Below are positions 18,332 to 27,351 of a stretch of 64,000 bases of DNA, in pieces. Numbering within the stretch: the stretch's first letter is position 1; each line of letters starts with the position of its first letter. The translations under genes were made by a program, and so were the position numbers. The stretch lies in the NCBI GenBank assembly GCA_938005745.1, contig CALLMM010000040.1, positions 1 to 64,000 on the forward strand, written 5' to 3'. Below the pieces are notes generated by a model. It ran no database searches and was not told the DNA's origin. It saw only the letters and a program-made list of their open reading frames with translations. The DNA is from an uncultured Chthonomonadales bacterium (GTDB lineage: Bacteria; Armatimonadota; Chthonomonadetes; Chthonomonadales; CAJBBX01).

Positions 18332-18783
18332 CAGGCGGACTGCACACCTGCGGAGGGCTTCTTGAAATCCACCATCTTGTTGAAGTTTGGAGAGATAATA
18401 GACAGAACAGCCATTTGGGTTGGCTCTGCTACAAGCTGTGGAAGGCTCTCAATGCCACCCTGCTCCGGATACTCCCAGGATATAATGGCATGGCGCATCA
18501 GCTCAGAGATATAGCTGAGTGAGTCTCTCACGAACTGATCACCCTCCAGCTTTGTAATAGCCCTCTCTACAGCAAGAGCATCTCCATACGTCCAAGGGTA
18601 CTTGACCTCTATCTTGTACCACTGCCCTCCCTGTTCTGATGACAGAAACTCACACAGCTCCTCTATAGAGATGTTGTTGCTTTCTGCAATGGCGCGTAGA
18701 CTGTCTACGGAAAGAGCGGCCTCCTGCTCCACACCATCTACTACCTTCTTCCAACGAAACATGCTGATGGTTTTCATGAACAT
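18331..18783 (-). CDS. Tail assembly chaperone, upstream (G-like)
   Basis: 150 residues, between the tail tube and tape-measure genes, the standard place for the G/GT pair that coats the tape measure during tail assembly. The sequence (VEQEAALSVDSLRAIAESNNISIEELCEFLS) is helical and acidic. The assignment rests on position, size, and the overlapping -1-frame ORF that follows. The start is ATG 18783; a second ATG 18768 is six codons in. Confidence 0.65.
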   Translation of the reverse strand: MFMKTISMFRWKKVVDGVEQEAALSVDSLRAIAESNNISIEELCEFLSSEQGGQWYKIEVKYPWTYGDALAVERAITKLEGDQFVRDSLSYISELMRHAIISWEYPEQGGIESLPQLVAEPTQMAVLSIISPNFNKMVDFKKPSAGVQSA

Positions 18784-18803
18784 ATCTCCTTTCTATTCAT
18801 GTT

Positions 18804-19709
18804 TTAATAGGCGACAGTAACAGCAGGGTTACCACCGGTCACTTTGTTAATAAGAGAGTAGCTGCGAACAACAGAGCCAAACGTTGGCTCTCTAGACCGA
18901 TCTTCTGAATCCCAGTTAGCTGTAACGGTGATAGACACTCTCTGTCCAGGAGGAGCCTGGGTCTTGATCCTCAACTGTACTGTTCCGCTCATATTCTCAG
19001 GGATATAGTTGGTGGCGAGAACAGACTGCTCTACAACAAATGTACCACCAAACATACCTGTATCTACACCAGCAGGAAACCTCGACCCATCACAGAAGTG
19101 GTCGTGTGCCTGTCCTCTCATTAAAGAGAGGCGCCAAGACTTGACACCGGAAAGGGTGTTGTTCCAATCCTGGTCTGTCGGACCAAGCATGTCTCCTGCA
19201 TCTACAACAGGGTTGCTCCACTGCCACGTGCCATTCGGCCACGACCCGGATGTAAAGCTGCCAAACGAGGCAAATGGATTGGATGGCGCCTCAGACATAC
19301 CATACACACCAATAAAAGACATTTCACATGAAATCTCTGTCATGGGCGCTCCAGCAAACACGAGACCAGCACATTTCTGGTGAGACCAGACATGCAGCTT
19401 TGCTGTAATAGGCTCCCAAAAGGCGATGTGAAAGTCTGCTGTATCTCCGAAAGAGTCTATGGTGTGGATAAGGTCATTAACCAGACCCGCATTAAACCAA
19501 GAGGCTTTAAGAGGAACCACAAGAGCACACCCTGGTGTCCTTTTGCCCTTGTACTGGATACTAGGATATCCAGTATAGTTGATAACTGGACCGTAGGTAT
19601 TATTGGCTGGGTTATATCCTCCAGCTCTTGGACAGGGGATAAAGATAGGAGAACCCCCTTCCTTCATGAGCACTACGGTTCCTAGAAAGTCTTTACTTTG
19701 GAATGCCAT
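18804..19709 (-). CDS. Major tail tube protein
   Basis: 301 residues. Segments LSGVKSWRLSLMRGQAHDHF and GTFVVEQSVLATNYIPENM, followed by VRSYSLINKVTGG, fit the beta-barrel tube proteins of siphoviruses. Two halves appear: an N-terminal decorated part (about 1-170) and the C-terminal tube-like part (about 170-301). It sits directly upstream of the tail chaperones. No sheath gene is present, so the tail should be non-contractile. Confidence 0.7.
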   Translation of the reverse strand: MAFQSKDFLGTVVLMKEGGSPIFIPCPRAGGYNPANNTYGPVINYTGYPSIQYKGKRTPGCALVVPLKASWFNAGLVNDLIHTIDSFGDTADFHIAFWEPITAKLHVWSHQKCAGLVFAGAPMTEISCEMSFIGVYGMSEAPSNPFASFGSFTSGSWPNGTWQWSNPVVDAGDMLGPTDQDWNNTLSGVKSWRLSLMRGQAHDHFCDGSRFPAGVDTGMFGGTFVVEQSVLATNYIPENMSGTVQLRIKTQAPPGQRVSITVTANWDSEDRSREPTFGSVVRSYSLINKVTGGNPAVTVAY

Positions 19710-19736
19710 ATCTTATCTCCCCTACCGCAGCCAACA

Positions 19737-19973
19737 CTAGTTTGTTTTGATTATCTCTAAGTTGTACTTTAACTGATTAAGTGTGTAGGTAAAGATGTTT
19801 CTGACAATGGCGGTGTCGTCATTGGGACCAGGAGGGAGCGTGCTTAGCTCCTTCTCAATGACGCTTATAACCGCGCTCATTGCCGACACAGCAGCCTTCT
19901 CATAGTCTACGTTATTCGGTTTTGCCATAGGAATGTTAACCTCTCCCAGCTCTGGTGTATATGTTTCAGACAT
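19737..19973 (-). CDS. Small hypothetical phage protein
   Basis: 78 residues with a helical, acidic C-terminal half (SAMSAVISVIEKELSTL, then IFTYTLNQLKYNLEIIK). GAGAGGG lies 7 bases before the ATG. No family recognised. It occupies the slot between the neck proteins and the tail tube. Confidence 0.6.
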   Translation of the reverse strand: MSETYTPELGEVNIPMAKPNNVDYEKAAVSAMSAVISVIEKELSTLPPGPNDDTAIVRNIFTYTLNQLKYNLEIIKTN

Positions 19974-19992
19974 TGTTCAAACCCTCTCTTTC

Positions 19993-20637
19993 TTATCCGA
20001 TGTGTCCGGTATGCAATAGATGTATACCGAAAAGAACCTCAGAATTTCCAAACCCTCTTGTAAACTGTCCTACAGAACCGTTTGTAACAAAGCATCTGGT
20101 TAGCCTATCGTATCCGGAATCGTGATACTCTTGTGATGTCAAGGGAATATCCGCAGGACGATAGTCCCCTGTGGTTGGAGAGTAGTATGGAGCATTGAAA
20201 ACATCTGCTCTTAACCAGTCATCTAGTCGTGCAATGCATATCTCCCTCTTCTCCAAAGACCTTTTCACCTCTCTAGAAATAAATGCGTTCGGGTGAAAAT
20301 AGGCATATATGGATGTGGTGTATGTATAGGATATGCCGTGTGTTGTGCTTCTCTCTATCGTTTCCCACTCCCCACTCCAAACTCCTCCTACTCCTTCTGA
20401 ACCAGATATAACAGATATTTTAACCGCCCCTTCCCCTGTGTCCCATGTTAACTGTACGTCTCCAACATTACACACGATGTTGGGATCAAGAGAGGAGGAG
20501 AAGGGAGGGGAGAGAAGATAGGAGGAGTGGCTGTCCCTCGAAAAAGCCGTCTGCAGCCTCGCTATCCTACTTCTTATCATGTCTCTTAGAGCAAAGAGCC
20601 TTGCCTCACCTACCCCTCCTACCTCCGGTGTGTACAT
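19993..20637 (-). CDS. Neck or tail-completion protein (putative)
   Basis: 214 residues. Position directly upstream of the tail tube and its size suggest a tail terminator or head-tail connector, but no signature motif is clear. The middle (WSGEWETIERSTTHGISYTYTTSIYAYFHP) is beta-rich, and the C-terminus ends FGIHLLHTGHIG. Assigned by position only. Confidence 0.5.
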   Translation of the reverse strand: MYTPEVGGVGEARLFALRDMIRSRIARLQTAFSRDSHSSYLLSPPFSSSLDPNIVCNVGDVQLTWDTGEGAVKISVISGSEGVGGVWSGEWETIERSTTHGISYTYTTSIYAYFHPNAFISREVKRSLEKREICIARLDDWLRADVFNAPYYSPTTGDYRPADIPLTSQEYHDSGYDRLTRCFVTNGSVGQFTRGFGNSEVLFGIHLLHTGHIG

Positions 20638-20648
20638 CCCTAAACTCC

Positions 20649-22472
20649 TTATATTAGCCCGTCTACGTTTAACCTGTCTAGGTCTTTAAGAGACTCCAAC
20701 CACGCTTTTATCATATTATCTTGAAACGCACTAGCAACAGCTACCTTCTGTCTATCACTAAGCTCGAATATGTTTTTGGGTTTAGCCGGTCTTACCCAAT
20801 AAGACAAGATCATCTGGTCTATATCTACGTAGGGGTCTGTGGGTCCAAACCTTAGCATGTGTCTTTTGTTTAAGCCCAAGAACGCCTGGGAAAACACAAA
20901 CCCTCTTCCATTGATAACGTAGTTGGCGTAGGTTCTTGTAAAAGGAGCATCTTCCGGTGGTTCGTTTGCGCGAGGAGGTCTTGCTCTGTTGTCTATCTCA
21001 TAATCAAACTTTGCAGATTCTCCAGACACTATGTCTGTAGCCGGGTTCACCCTCCCAGCCTGAATAGCCTTGAGAAGATAGCCGCTTTTGATACCAACCC
21101 CTTTGTTGAAGTAGTTCTGTGTTAGGATCAGCCTCAGTATCCTGTTGACATTTTCCTGCACCTCACTACTAAGCATCTTCTTTTTGATGCTCTCAAACCG
21201 ACCGGTCTTCCTGTTCCTCCAGTAGATAACCCTCTTCTCTTCTGTCCTTTTGCCCTCGACAGCTGGGTATACTCTTACAAACTGAGAGTATGACTCTTCA
21301 AGACCAGCATATACACTCGGTTTGCTATCATTGACAGGCTTGTTTCCCAGCATACTGTCCTTGATGGACTCCAACACCCTGTCTCTCTCTCTCTGTGCAG
21401 CAAGCTGGTCTCGTTTAAATCTGTCATACTCTTCTCGTTCAGGTGTGTTGGGTTCGGGGGGTACCTCTTCTATCACGTTCAATCGCTTGTATATTTCATC
21501 GGTTAACTTTGCAACCCTTGTGGGTCCACCAATAAACTTTGTATAAGAAGAGATATACTGTGATATATTTTCGGGTGTAACACCCGTAAAATCTCTCTCA
21601 AAGGGGCCCTTAAGAGGATAGAATATAAACCCCATCCCCTTTAGCTCTTTTGGACCATAAGTGAACTCTCTTGGTAGGTAGACGGTCCAGTAGTCCCTTG
21701 GTCTTGCAAATATTGCAGCTAGCTCATAGTCTGCAAGTATGGTCTTCTCCTCTGCTGTTTCAATTGCCATTCTGCCTAGTATAGGGGAATTGATTCTTGC
21801 TATGTGATCAAGACCAAGCTCATTAACTATTAGTTTATACATAGGACGAAACTGAGGAAGGGCTGTCTTCTTCAGCTTTTCGTTAGGAATAGATATATCT
21901 ATCGTTTGGTCATTCATAAAGTCTCGTACTTCTTGCTGCAACTTCATATATACCTGTCCGTTGTACTCTTTCAGCAGTTTATCAACCTCTTCAAGGGTTA
22001 TAACCTTGCGCTTTGGAGGAGCACCAATCGCCTTCTCCAATATCCTTTGTGCAGAGGCGATGTGGCGAGTGTACATGTTAGTAACTCTTGCAAGTCTCTC
22101 TCTTAGGGCTTCAACCTCTTTCATTGTGGCTTTGTTTAAGCCTCTACCAAGCGTCTGGTTGATCTTTATGTTGATGGCCCTCTCCTCTTCCTGTAGCTTC
22201 TTATTGCATGTAGCAATAAACCGCTCTACTCGATTGAAGAGAACCTGGTTCTCCCTTATCTTCTGCTGATACTTCCTAAACGCTCTTTGGTATCTCTTTT
22301 TATCTTTTATCGCTTCTGGATGCTTCTCATAGAGATATATGTTATTAATGGCTAATCCCTCTGGCAGCGGAGGCAGGGAGCGACCACCCAACAAAACGGT
22401 TCTGTCAACAAATCGCTGACCGGGCTGTAAGCGCCAAAGCCGCGACGTGGGAATGTTTTCCGAGCTTTTCAT
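20649..22472 (-). CDS. Large neck-region protein, unknown
   Basis: 607 residues, too long for a normal connector. Residues about 40-200 are strongly charged coiled-coil (RYQRAFRKYQQKIRENQVLFNRVERF, split by short loops). The middle holds VLADYELAAIF-type segments and the C-terminal 100 residues (FSQAFLGLNKRHMLRFGPTD) resemble a small connector-like domain. No known family is recognised. ATGA overlap with the gene before it implies coupled translation. Confidence 0.55.
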   Translation of the reverse strand: MKSSENIPTSRLWRLQPGQRFVDRTVLLGGRSLPPLPEGLAINNIYLYEKHPEAIKDKKRYQRAFRKYQQKIRENQVLFNRVERFIATCNKKLQEEERAINIKINQTLGRGLNKATMKEVEALRERLARVTNMYTRHIASAQRILEKAIGAPPKRKVITLEEVDKLLKEYNGQVYMKLQQEVRDFMNDQTIDISIPNEKLKKTALPQFRPMYKLIVNELGLDHIARINSPILGRMAIETAEEKTILADYELAAIFARPRDYWTVYLPREFTYGPKELKGMGFIFYPLKGPFERDFTGVTPENISQYISSYTKFIGGPTRVAKLTDEIYKRLNVIEEVPPEPNTPEREEYDRFKRDQLAAQRERDRVLESIKDSMLGNKPVNDSKPSVYAGLEESYSQFVRVYPAVEGKRTEEKRVIYWRNRKTGRFESIKKKMLSSEVQENVNRILRLILTQNYFNKGVGIKSGYLLKAIQAGRVNPATDIVSGESAKFDYEIDNRARPPRANEPPEDAPFTRTYANYVINGRGFVFSQAFLGLNKRHMLRFGPTDPYVDIDQMILSYWVRPAKPKNIFELSDRQKVAVASAFQDNMIKAWLESLKDLDRLNVDGLI

Positions 22473-23089
22473 GCTTCCATACCTTTCATGGTTCCATATA
22501 TGATTTTGGGAATGGAGTATCTTTGGGTATACATGCTTCTCAAAGCATTTACAATGGCAGCCTGCCGCTCATCCTCCTCTCCTCCTCCAAAGATATACTC
22601 CCTACTAATAAACTGTACTGTTCTATTGATCTCTTCGTCACTGATGTCTATGATTCCAGAATGAGAAGACACGGACCGCAGGATGGCGTCGCGGTAGAAA
22701 GTGAGGTAATCTTGATCAAAAAACGTGTTTTGATAGTTATATATGTCCACTAGTTTCTGGTAGTCGCTTGCCATTATGCTGGATAGAGACAAAATCTTTT
22801 CATACAGAGCTCTCTTTTTCACATCTTGAATAAGATAGTCGTGTTCGTTGACACGAGCATTATAGGCAAGTCCCAGGTTAGCCATCCATGTTGGGAACCG
22901 GGAGGCATAGTATATGATAGGTTCAATCGTTGGACTCTTCCCCGCCTCCCTGCTCTTTTTGTAAAGAAACTGTATATACTTGCCAGGGTTGACAAGATAG
23001 GTGCTTGCCGCTTCTGCTTTCTTGAGCAGGTTCTCCGCGTCACGTCTACTCTTTATGATAAATCTCTGTTTTTCCGCTTCGCTATCCAT
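22469..23089 (-). CDS. Hypothetical phage protein, first gene of the tail operon
   Basis: 206 residues, helical, with no recognised domain. It is the first gene of the leftward late operon and starts only 75 bp from the end of the host zinc-ribbon gene. No good SD is visible before ATG 23089. Probably a head-tail connector or adaptor by position. Confidence 0.55.
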   Translation of the reverse strand: MDSEAEKQRFIIKSRRDAENLLKKAEAASTYLVNPGKYIQFLYKKSREAGKSPTIEPIIYYASRFPTWMANLGLAYNARVNEHDYLIQDVKKRALYEKILSLSSIMASDYQKLVDIYNYQNTFFDQDYLTFYRDAILRSVSSHSGIIDISDEEINRTVQFISREYIFGGGEEDERQAAIVNALRSMYTQRYSIPKIIYGTMKGMEA

Positions 23090-23163
23090 TTTCTGTCATT
23101 CTACGAATATGGGTCATCTTTGCAATGCAGGTATCTTCACTTAGAGGATAGTTGGATATTCTA
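23090..23163. other. Phage-host junction
   Basis: AT-rich 74-bp spacer between the first tail-operon gene and the stop of the host zinc-ribbon gene. Composition changes to host-like at about 23,167. A promoter for the leftward tail operon must lie here or in the host gene; no clear -35/-10 pair is seen. The host gene's stop and last codons may belong to the attachment core. Confidence 0.55.
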
Positions 23164-23484
23164 TTATTCTATCTCAACGAACTTCGGGATCTGGTCCAGT
23201 TGCTCTAACTCTTTGTGGAAGTCGTGCATCTCTTCGAAAGTAATCTTCCCCAGCTTTTCGAACCGTCGCTTCTCACTGACCGTCAGATCGCTGGAGTCGT
23301 CCTTCAGAATGCCCTCCTCCCACTCCTCCTGCTTGATGAAGTGTTCACCGAGTTTCTTGCATCGGGAGCAGCGAAAGCGGATATAGACGTAGCTCGGACC
23401 GAACTGTCGGACGTAGTAGCCCTGCTGCATGACATCGCGCGCAAAGATACGCTGTCCACAGTTGCATTTGATGGTCGCCCTCAT
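23164..23484 (-). CDS. Small zinc-ribbon host protein
   Basis: 106 residues. C7-x-C9 and C39-x2-C42 form a zinc ribbon, followed by a charged helical tail (EEWEEGILKDDSSDLTVSEKRRFEKLGK). Function unknown; the mixed zinc ribbon and acidic helix recall small transcription or translation accessory proteins. Composition is host-like. A promoter on the minus strand (TTGCGC 23612-23607, 16-bp spacer, TATAAT 23590-23585) would give a leader of about 95 bases that contains a perfect 14-bp palindrome. The gene stays intact although the phage abuts its 3' end. Confidence 0.75.
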   Translation of the reverse strand: MRATIKCNCGQRIFARDVMQQGYYVRQFGPSYVYIRFRCSRCKKLGEHFIKQEEWEEGILKDDSSDLTVSEKRRFEKLGKITFEEMHDFHKELEQLDQIPKFVEIE

Positions 23485-23529
23485 GGATGTGTCAACCTCC
23501 GTGCCCCGCTCATGTCTCTGGCGAGACCG

Positions 23530-23543
23530 TCCCGTTAACGGGA
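23530..23543. promoter_or_regulatory. 14-bp perfect palindrome in the zinc-ribbon gene leader
   Basis: TCCCGTTAACGGGA lies between the minus-strand promoter and the zinc-ribbon start. It could be an operator or a short mRNA stem. Confidence 0.4.
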
Positions 23544-23584
23544 GGGCTCAGGCTGGATGATCGCAGATAATCCCTTCAGTCAAC

Positions 23585-23612
23585 ATTATACCACAATTAT
23601 CGGCAGGCGCAA
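23585..23612 (-). promoter_or_regulatory. Sigma70-type promoter for the zinc-ribbon gene
   Basis: On the minus strand, TTGCGC (23612-23607), 16-bp spacer, consensus TATAAT (23590-23585). Predicted start near 23578. Confidence 0.6.
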
Positions 23613-23705
23613 GAGCGGGAGAGAGGGCGAGAAACCGGGAGCCGCGCAGGCTCTCCACACATGCAAAACGTGAAAAAAAGTTAGAGATCTTCCGCACGCT
23701 TTCGC

Positions 23706-23740
23706 TTGTCAACTCCCGCAGAAAGTGCTATGATGGTTTT
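23706..23740 (+). promoter_or_regulatory. Leaderless promoter of the first DUF6785-type gene
   Basis: TTGTCA (23706-23711), 17-bp spacer, TATGAT (23729-23734) with an extended -10 TGC just before it. Six bases separate the -10 from ATG 23741, so transcription should begin at the start codon. No SD is present. Confidence 0.75.
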
Positions 23741-25750
23741 ATGCAGGCGACCAATCCCCTCTCTTCGGATGACCAGCGCCCTGTCTCCTCACCGCACCCC
23801 GCCACTCAGCCTCGCGTGCGTATGGTGACGCCCCGGGCGGTCTTAGCCGCGCTGGTACTAATGCCCATCAATGCTTTCTGGATCATCATGATGGAGGTGG
23901 TGCGCTACTCCGGTCACCCGACCACCATCTCGCTCTTCTTCAATGTGGTCTTCCTGCTGGCGGTTCTGATCGGGCTGAACGCCCTGGCGCGCCGGATCTC
24001 TCCCCGCCTCGCCCTCTCTCCCCCCGAACTGCTCACCGTCTACATCATGCTCGCCCTCTCCTCCGCCATCGCCGGGCACGATATGATCGAGGTGCTGACT
24101 CCCATTCTCGCACACGCGCACTACGAGGTGACGGTGCGCCCGGAGAGCGCGTGGGCGACGGATATCATTCCCCACATTCCCCGATGGCTCTCCGTCACCG
24201 ACGAGCGCGCGCTGAAAGAGTTCTATATCGGGACGGGGACCTTGTACACCGCGCATAACCTGCGGGCATGGATCGGTCCGGTGCTCTGGTGGACGGGGCT
24301 GCTCGGCACGCTCTGCTTCATGATGCTCTGCATCAACACGCTGCTGCGCCGGCAGTGGACGGAGAGCGAGCGTCTCTCCTATCCGCTGGTCGCCCTGCCG
24401 CTGGAGATGGTCAGCCCCCGCACGCAGCTGTTCCGCACGAAACTGTTCTGGTGGGGCGTGGTGGTGGCGGCTTCGCTGGAGTTATGGAACGGGCTGGCGT
24501 TTCTCTACCCCTCCATGCCGCTTCTGCCGCTCAAACGGCATGGAGCCATGCAGGACTTGAACACCTATATCACCGCGCCTCCCTGGAACGCCATCGGCTG
24601 GACCCCCATCGCGCTCTATCCCTTCGGCATTGCGCTGGGGATTCTGCTCCCGGTAGATCTGCTCTTCTCGGCGTGGTTCTTCGCGTGGGTCTGGCGGGCG
24701 GAGCGCGTCTTCGGCTCGATGTTCGGCTACTCGGAGATTCCCGGCTACCCCTACGTGGAGGCGCAGACGTTTGGAGCCTACATCGGGCTGGCGGTCTTCG
24801 CCCTGTGGGTCAGCCGCAGCCACTTTATTACCATCTGGCGGGGACTGTTCAACCGCCGGGTTGACCTCAACGACGCCAACGAGCCGCTGCCCTATCGCTG
24901 GGCGGCGTTCGGGCTGGCGCTGGGCAGCATCGGCGTCTTCGCCTTCTGCTACGCCTGCGGCATGTCTCCCGGCATCATCGTCATCTTCTTCCTGATCTAC
25001 TTCGGGCTTGCCGTCGCCATCACCCGTATGCGCGCCGAACTGGGTCCGCCGGCGCACGACCTGCATATGGGCGGTCCCGACAGCATCATTCCGGCAGTTA
25101 CCCAGTCCAACCAGATCGGGCGCGCCGATATGGCGATGTTCTCCATGTTCTACGGCTTCAACCGCGCCTACCGCTCGCACCCGATGCCGATCCAGCTGGA
25201 GGGGTTCAAGATCGCCGAGCGCGTCAACGGGCGTTATCGCCCGCTCTTCTGGGCGATGCTGGCAGCCGTGGTGCTCGGCGCGCTCTTCGCCTTCTGGGCG
25301 ATGCTTGACCTCAACTACCGGTTCGGAGCCGCGCAGAAGATCGGTCCGCCCAACGTCAACCTGATCTTCGGCAGCGAACCCTGGAACCGGATGAACGGCT
25401 GGATCAAGTCGCCCTCCGCGCCGCAGCAGCAGTTCAATACGCGGATCGCCATCGGGGTCGGCTTCTTCCTGACGCTCCTGCTGAACGCACTGCGTCTGCG
25501 GGTGAACTGGTTCCCCTTCCACCCGGTCGGCTACGCCGTCTCCGGCTCGTGGGCGTTGAGTCTGCTCTGGCTGCCTCTGCTGATCGCTTGGGCGATCAAA
25601 CTGCTGCTGCTGCGCTACGGCGGACTGCGCGCCTACCGGCAGGCGCTGCCCTTCTTTCTGGGGATCATTCTGGGCGAGTGCGTCATTGGAAGCCTCTGGC
25701 CCCTGATCGGCATCGCTCTCAACATCCCGACCTACGCCTTCTGGCCCTGA
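23741..25750 (+). CDS. DUF6785/DUF6784-type multi-pass membrane protein (paralog 1)
   Basis: 669 residues with about 14 hydrophobic segments from residue 28 onward. Conserved blocks shared with the paralog at 27387 include PELLTVYIMLALSSAIAGHD (about 95), TESERLSYPLVALPLEM (about 210), ITRMRAELGPPAHD (about 430) and RAYRSHPMPIQLEGFK (about 480). The family is common in Armatimonadota and Planctomycetota and often lies near glycan-degradation genes; it resembles oligopeptide-transporter-like permeases, but its substrate is unknown. It is transcribed from a leaderless promoter and ends 21 bp before the convergent serine hydrolase. Confidence 0.8.
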   Translation: MQATNPLSSDDQRPVSSPHPATQPRVRMVTPRAVLAALVLMPINAFWIIMMEVVRYSGHPTTISLFFNVVFLLAVLIGLNALARRISPRLALSPPELLTVYIMLALSSAIAGHDMIEVLTPILAHAHYEVTVRPESAWATDIIPHIPRWLSVTDERALKEFYIGTGTLYTAHNLRAWIGPVLWWTGLLGTLCFMMLCINTLLRRQWTESERLSYPLVALPLEMVSPRTQLFRTKLFWWGVVVAASLELWNGLAFLYPSMPLLPLKRHGAMQDLNTYITAPPWNAIGWTPIALYPFGIALGILLPVDLLFSAWFFAWVWRAERVFGSMFGYSEIPGYPYVEAQTFGAYIGLAVFALWVSRSHFITIWRGLFNRRVDLNDANEPLPYRWAAFGLALGSIGVFAFCYACGMSPGIIVIFFLIYFGLAVAITRMRAELGPPAHDLHMGGPDSIIPAVTQSNQIGRADMAMFSMFYGFNRAYRSHPMPIQLEGFKIAERVNGRYRPLFWAMLAAVVLGALFAFWAMLDLNYRFGAAQKIGPPNVNLIFGSEPWNRMNGWIKSPSAPQQQFNTRIAIGVGFFLTLLLNALRLRVNWFPFHPVGYAVSGSWALSLLWLPLLIAWAIKLLLLRYGGLRAYRQALPFFLGIILGECVIGSLWPLIGIALNIPTYAFWP

Positions 25751-25771
25751 TCGCCGCTCCGGCGGGGTCAA

Positions 25772-27223
25772 CTACTCCCGCTTTCCCTCCAGCGTCGGAC
25801 GCTCTACCGGACCAAACCCCACATTGGGACGGAAGTTATACTTCACGGCGTCTCCCGCAAACTGCAGGGTAACCGTGGGGATGTAGGGGGTCTCGTAGAA
25901 GCAGAGACGCGCCGTAAAGGTGTCCGCCGATGTCCAGGCTCCGCTTGCCGCCACCGATCTCGGCTCCGGGTTATCCAGCGACGTCCTGCCGCGCAGCCAC
26001 TCTCCCGCATGTCCGCAGGCGATCCGATGCTCCTGCCGCTGGTCGCGTATCCGCAGCACGCTCCGATCCGCGCCGCACTCCAGCGTAACCGATTCGATCT
26101 TCTGATCGTTCGCCGCGAAGCGGTAGGTCTTTCCGCTGACTGCGGGAGCCATTGGCGAAGAGGGATCGCCCTTCGGGCTGCGAATGGTCAGCTCGTTCAG
26201 GAAACGGCGTAGCGACCCCGCTTTTGCGCTCTCCTCCGGCAGCGGCTCCGGCTTCATCGCGGGCAGCAGGTGTTTCCAGACCATGTTCAGCACCGCCTGC
26301 ATATCGCCGACGCCGGAGGTGATCGCCAGCACGGCATCCTGCTGCGGCATCACCACGCAGTACTGTCCAAAGGCTCCGTCTCCGCGATAGGCTCCGTGCC
26401 GGCATCGCCAGAACTGGTAGCCGTAGCCCTGATTCCAGTCGCTTCCCGAGGCAGGATCGCCGTTGGAAACCTGCGCGGAGGTCGCCGCCAGAACCCACTC
26501 CTCCGGCAGCAGGCGCTTCCCGTTCCAGACGCCCTTCTGCAGGTAGAGCTGTCCGAACCGGGCGATATCTTCGGTCTTCACCATCAGCCCCCAGCCGCCC
26601 GTATTGATGCCGCGCGGACAGGTCTCCCAGGTCGCGCCGACGATGCCCAGCGGCGCAAAGAGGCGCGGCTGCAGGTAGTCCAGCAGCCTCTGTCCGGTAA
26701 TCTTCTGCACAATCGCCGAGACCATGTAGGTCGCGCCGCTGTTGTAGACGAAGTGCAGTCCCGGCACATGCTCCACCGGCTGGCTCAGAAAGCCCCGGAC
26801 CCAGTTGCCGTCCTCCCGCGAGAAGATCGTTCCGAGCGTATCCTGACTGTGCCCGGAGGTCATCGTCAGCAGATGACGCACGCGCATCCCCGCCAGATTA
26901 TCGTTGACGGTCGCCGGCAGATCGTCCGGAAAGAACGACGCGACCGTCGCCTCCAGCGAGAGTTTTCCTTCCGCCGCGAGCATTCCGGCGGCGGTGGAGG
27001 TGAAGCTTTTACTGAGCGAATAGAGCATATGCGGGTACTGCGGGGCGTAGGGACTCCACCATCCCTCCGCCACCACGCACCCGTGACGCAGCAGCATAAA
27101 GCTGTGCAGCTCCAGGTTGGCGGCTTCTATCTCCTGCACGAAGGCGCGCACGGCGTCGGCGGATACTCCCTGCCTGCCCGGCGCGCTGCGCGGCAGCGAC
27201 GACAACCCCTCTGTTGTTCTCAT
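25772..27223 (-). CDS. Beta-lactamase-family serine hydrolase
   Basis: 483 residues from ATG 27223 (GGAG 9 bases upstream; the longer ORF start lacks support). SxxK at S69-L-S-K72, YNS at Y160-N161-S162 and the HLLTMTSG block mark the class C beta-lactamase/penicillin-binding-protein fold. Late GYGYQFWRC and YRGDGAFGQY fit the same family. The last 110 residues form a beta-rich extra domain with no recognised family. No signal peptide is seen, so it may be cytoplasmic. Substrates are probably esters or peptides rather than beta-lactams. It is divergent from the second DUF6785 gene. Confidence 0.85.
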   Translation of the reverse strand: MRTTEGLSSLPRSAPGRQGVSADAVRAFVQEIEAANLELHSFMLLRHGCVVAEGWWSPYAPQYPHMLYSLSKSFTSTAAGMLAAEGKLSLEATVASFFPDDLPATVNDNLAGMRVRHLLTMTSGHSQDTLGTIFSREDGNWVRGFLSQPVEHVPGLHFVYNSGATYMVSAIVQKITGQRLLDYLQPRLFAPLGIVGATWETCPRGINTGGWGLMVKTEDIARFGQLYLQKGVWNGKRLLPEEWVLAATSAQVSNGDPASGSDWNQGYGYQFWRCRHGAYRGDGAFGQYCVVMPQQDAVLAITSGVGDMQAVLNMVWKHLLPAMKPEPLPEESAKAGSLRRFLNELTIRSPKGDPSSPMAPAVSGKTYRFAANDQKIESVTLECGADRSVLRIRDQRQEHRIACGHAGEWLRGRTSLDNPEPRSVAASGAWTSADTFTARLCFYETPYIPTVTLQFAGDAVKYNFRPNVGFGPVERPTLEGKRE

Positions 27224-27351
27224 GCATCGCTCTCCCCGACGGAAGTAGCCGAATGGATTCAGCCCGCATAGAGATACGCGCCGGGTCCTGCACATCCCTG
27301 CCGGCAGCAAAAATCGAGGCGGCAAGCCGCGCAGATTGTGCGATTTTCCAC

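Noticed and set aside
18331..18480. Canonical slippery heptamer for the tail chaperone frameshift
   Set aside because: I checked the shared open stretch for X-XXY-YYZ in the chaperone frame and found none; CCCAAAT is present but out of phase.
24482..25771. 429-codon ORF on the minus strand
   Set aside because: Antisense to the DUF6785 gene. Its composition (Gln, Glu, Arg, His rich) is the usual shadow of GC-rich membrane-protein genes, and it has no family pattern.
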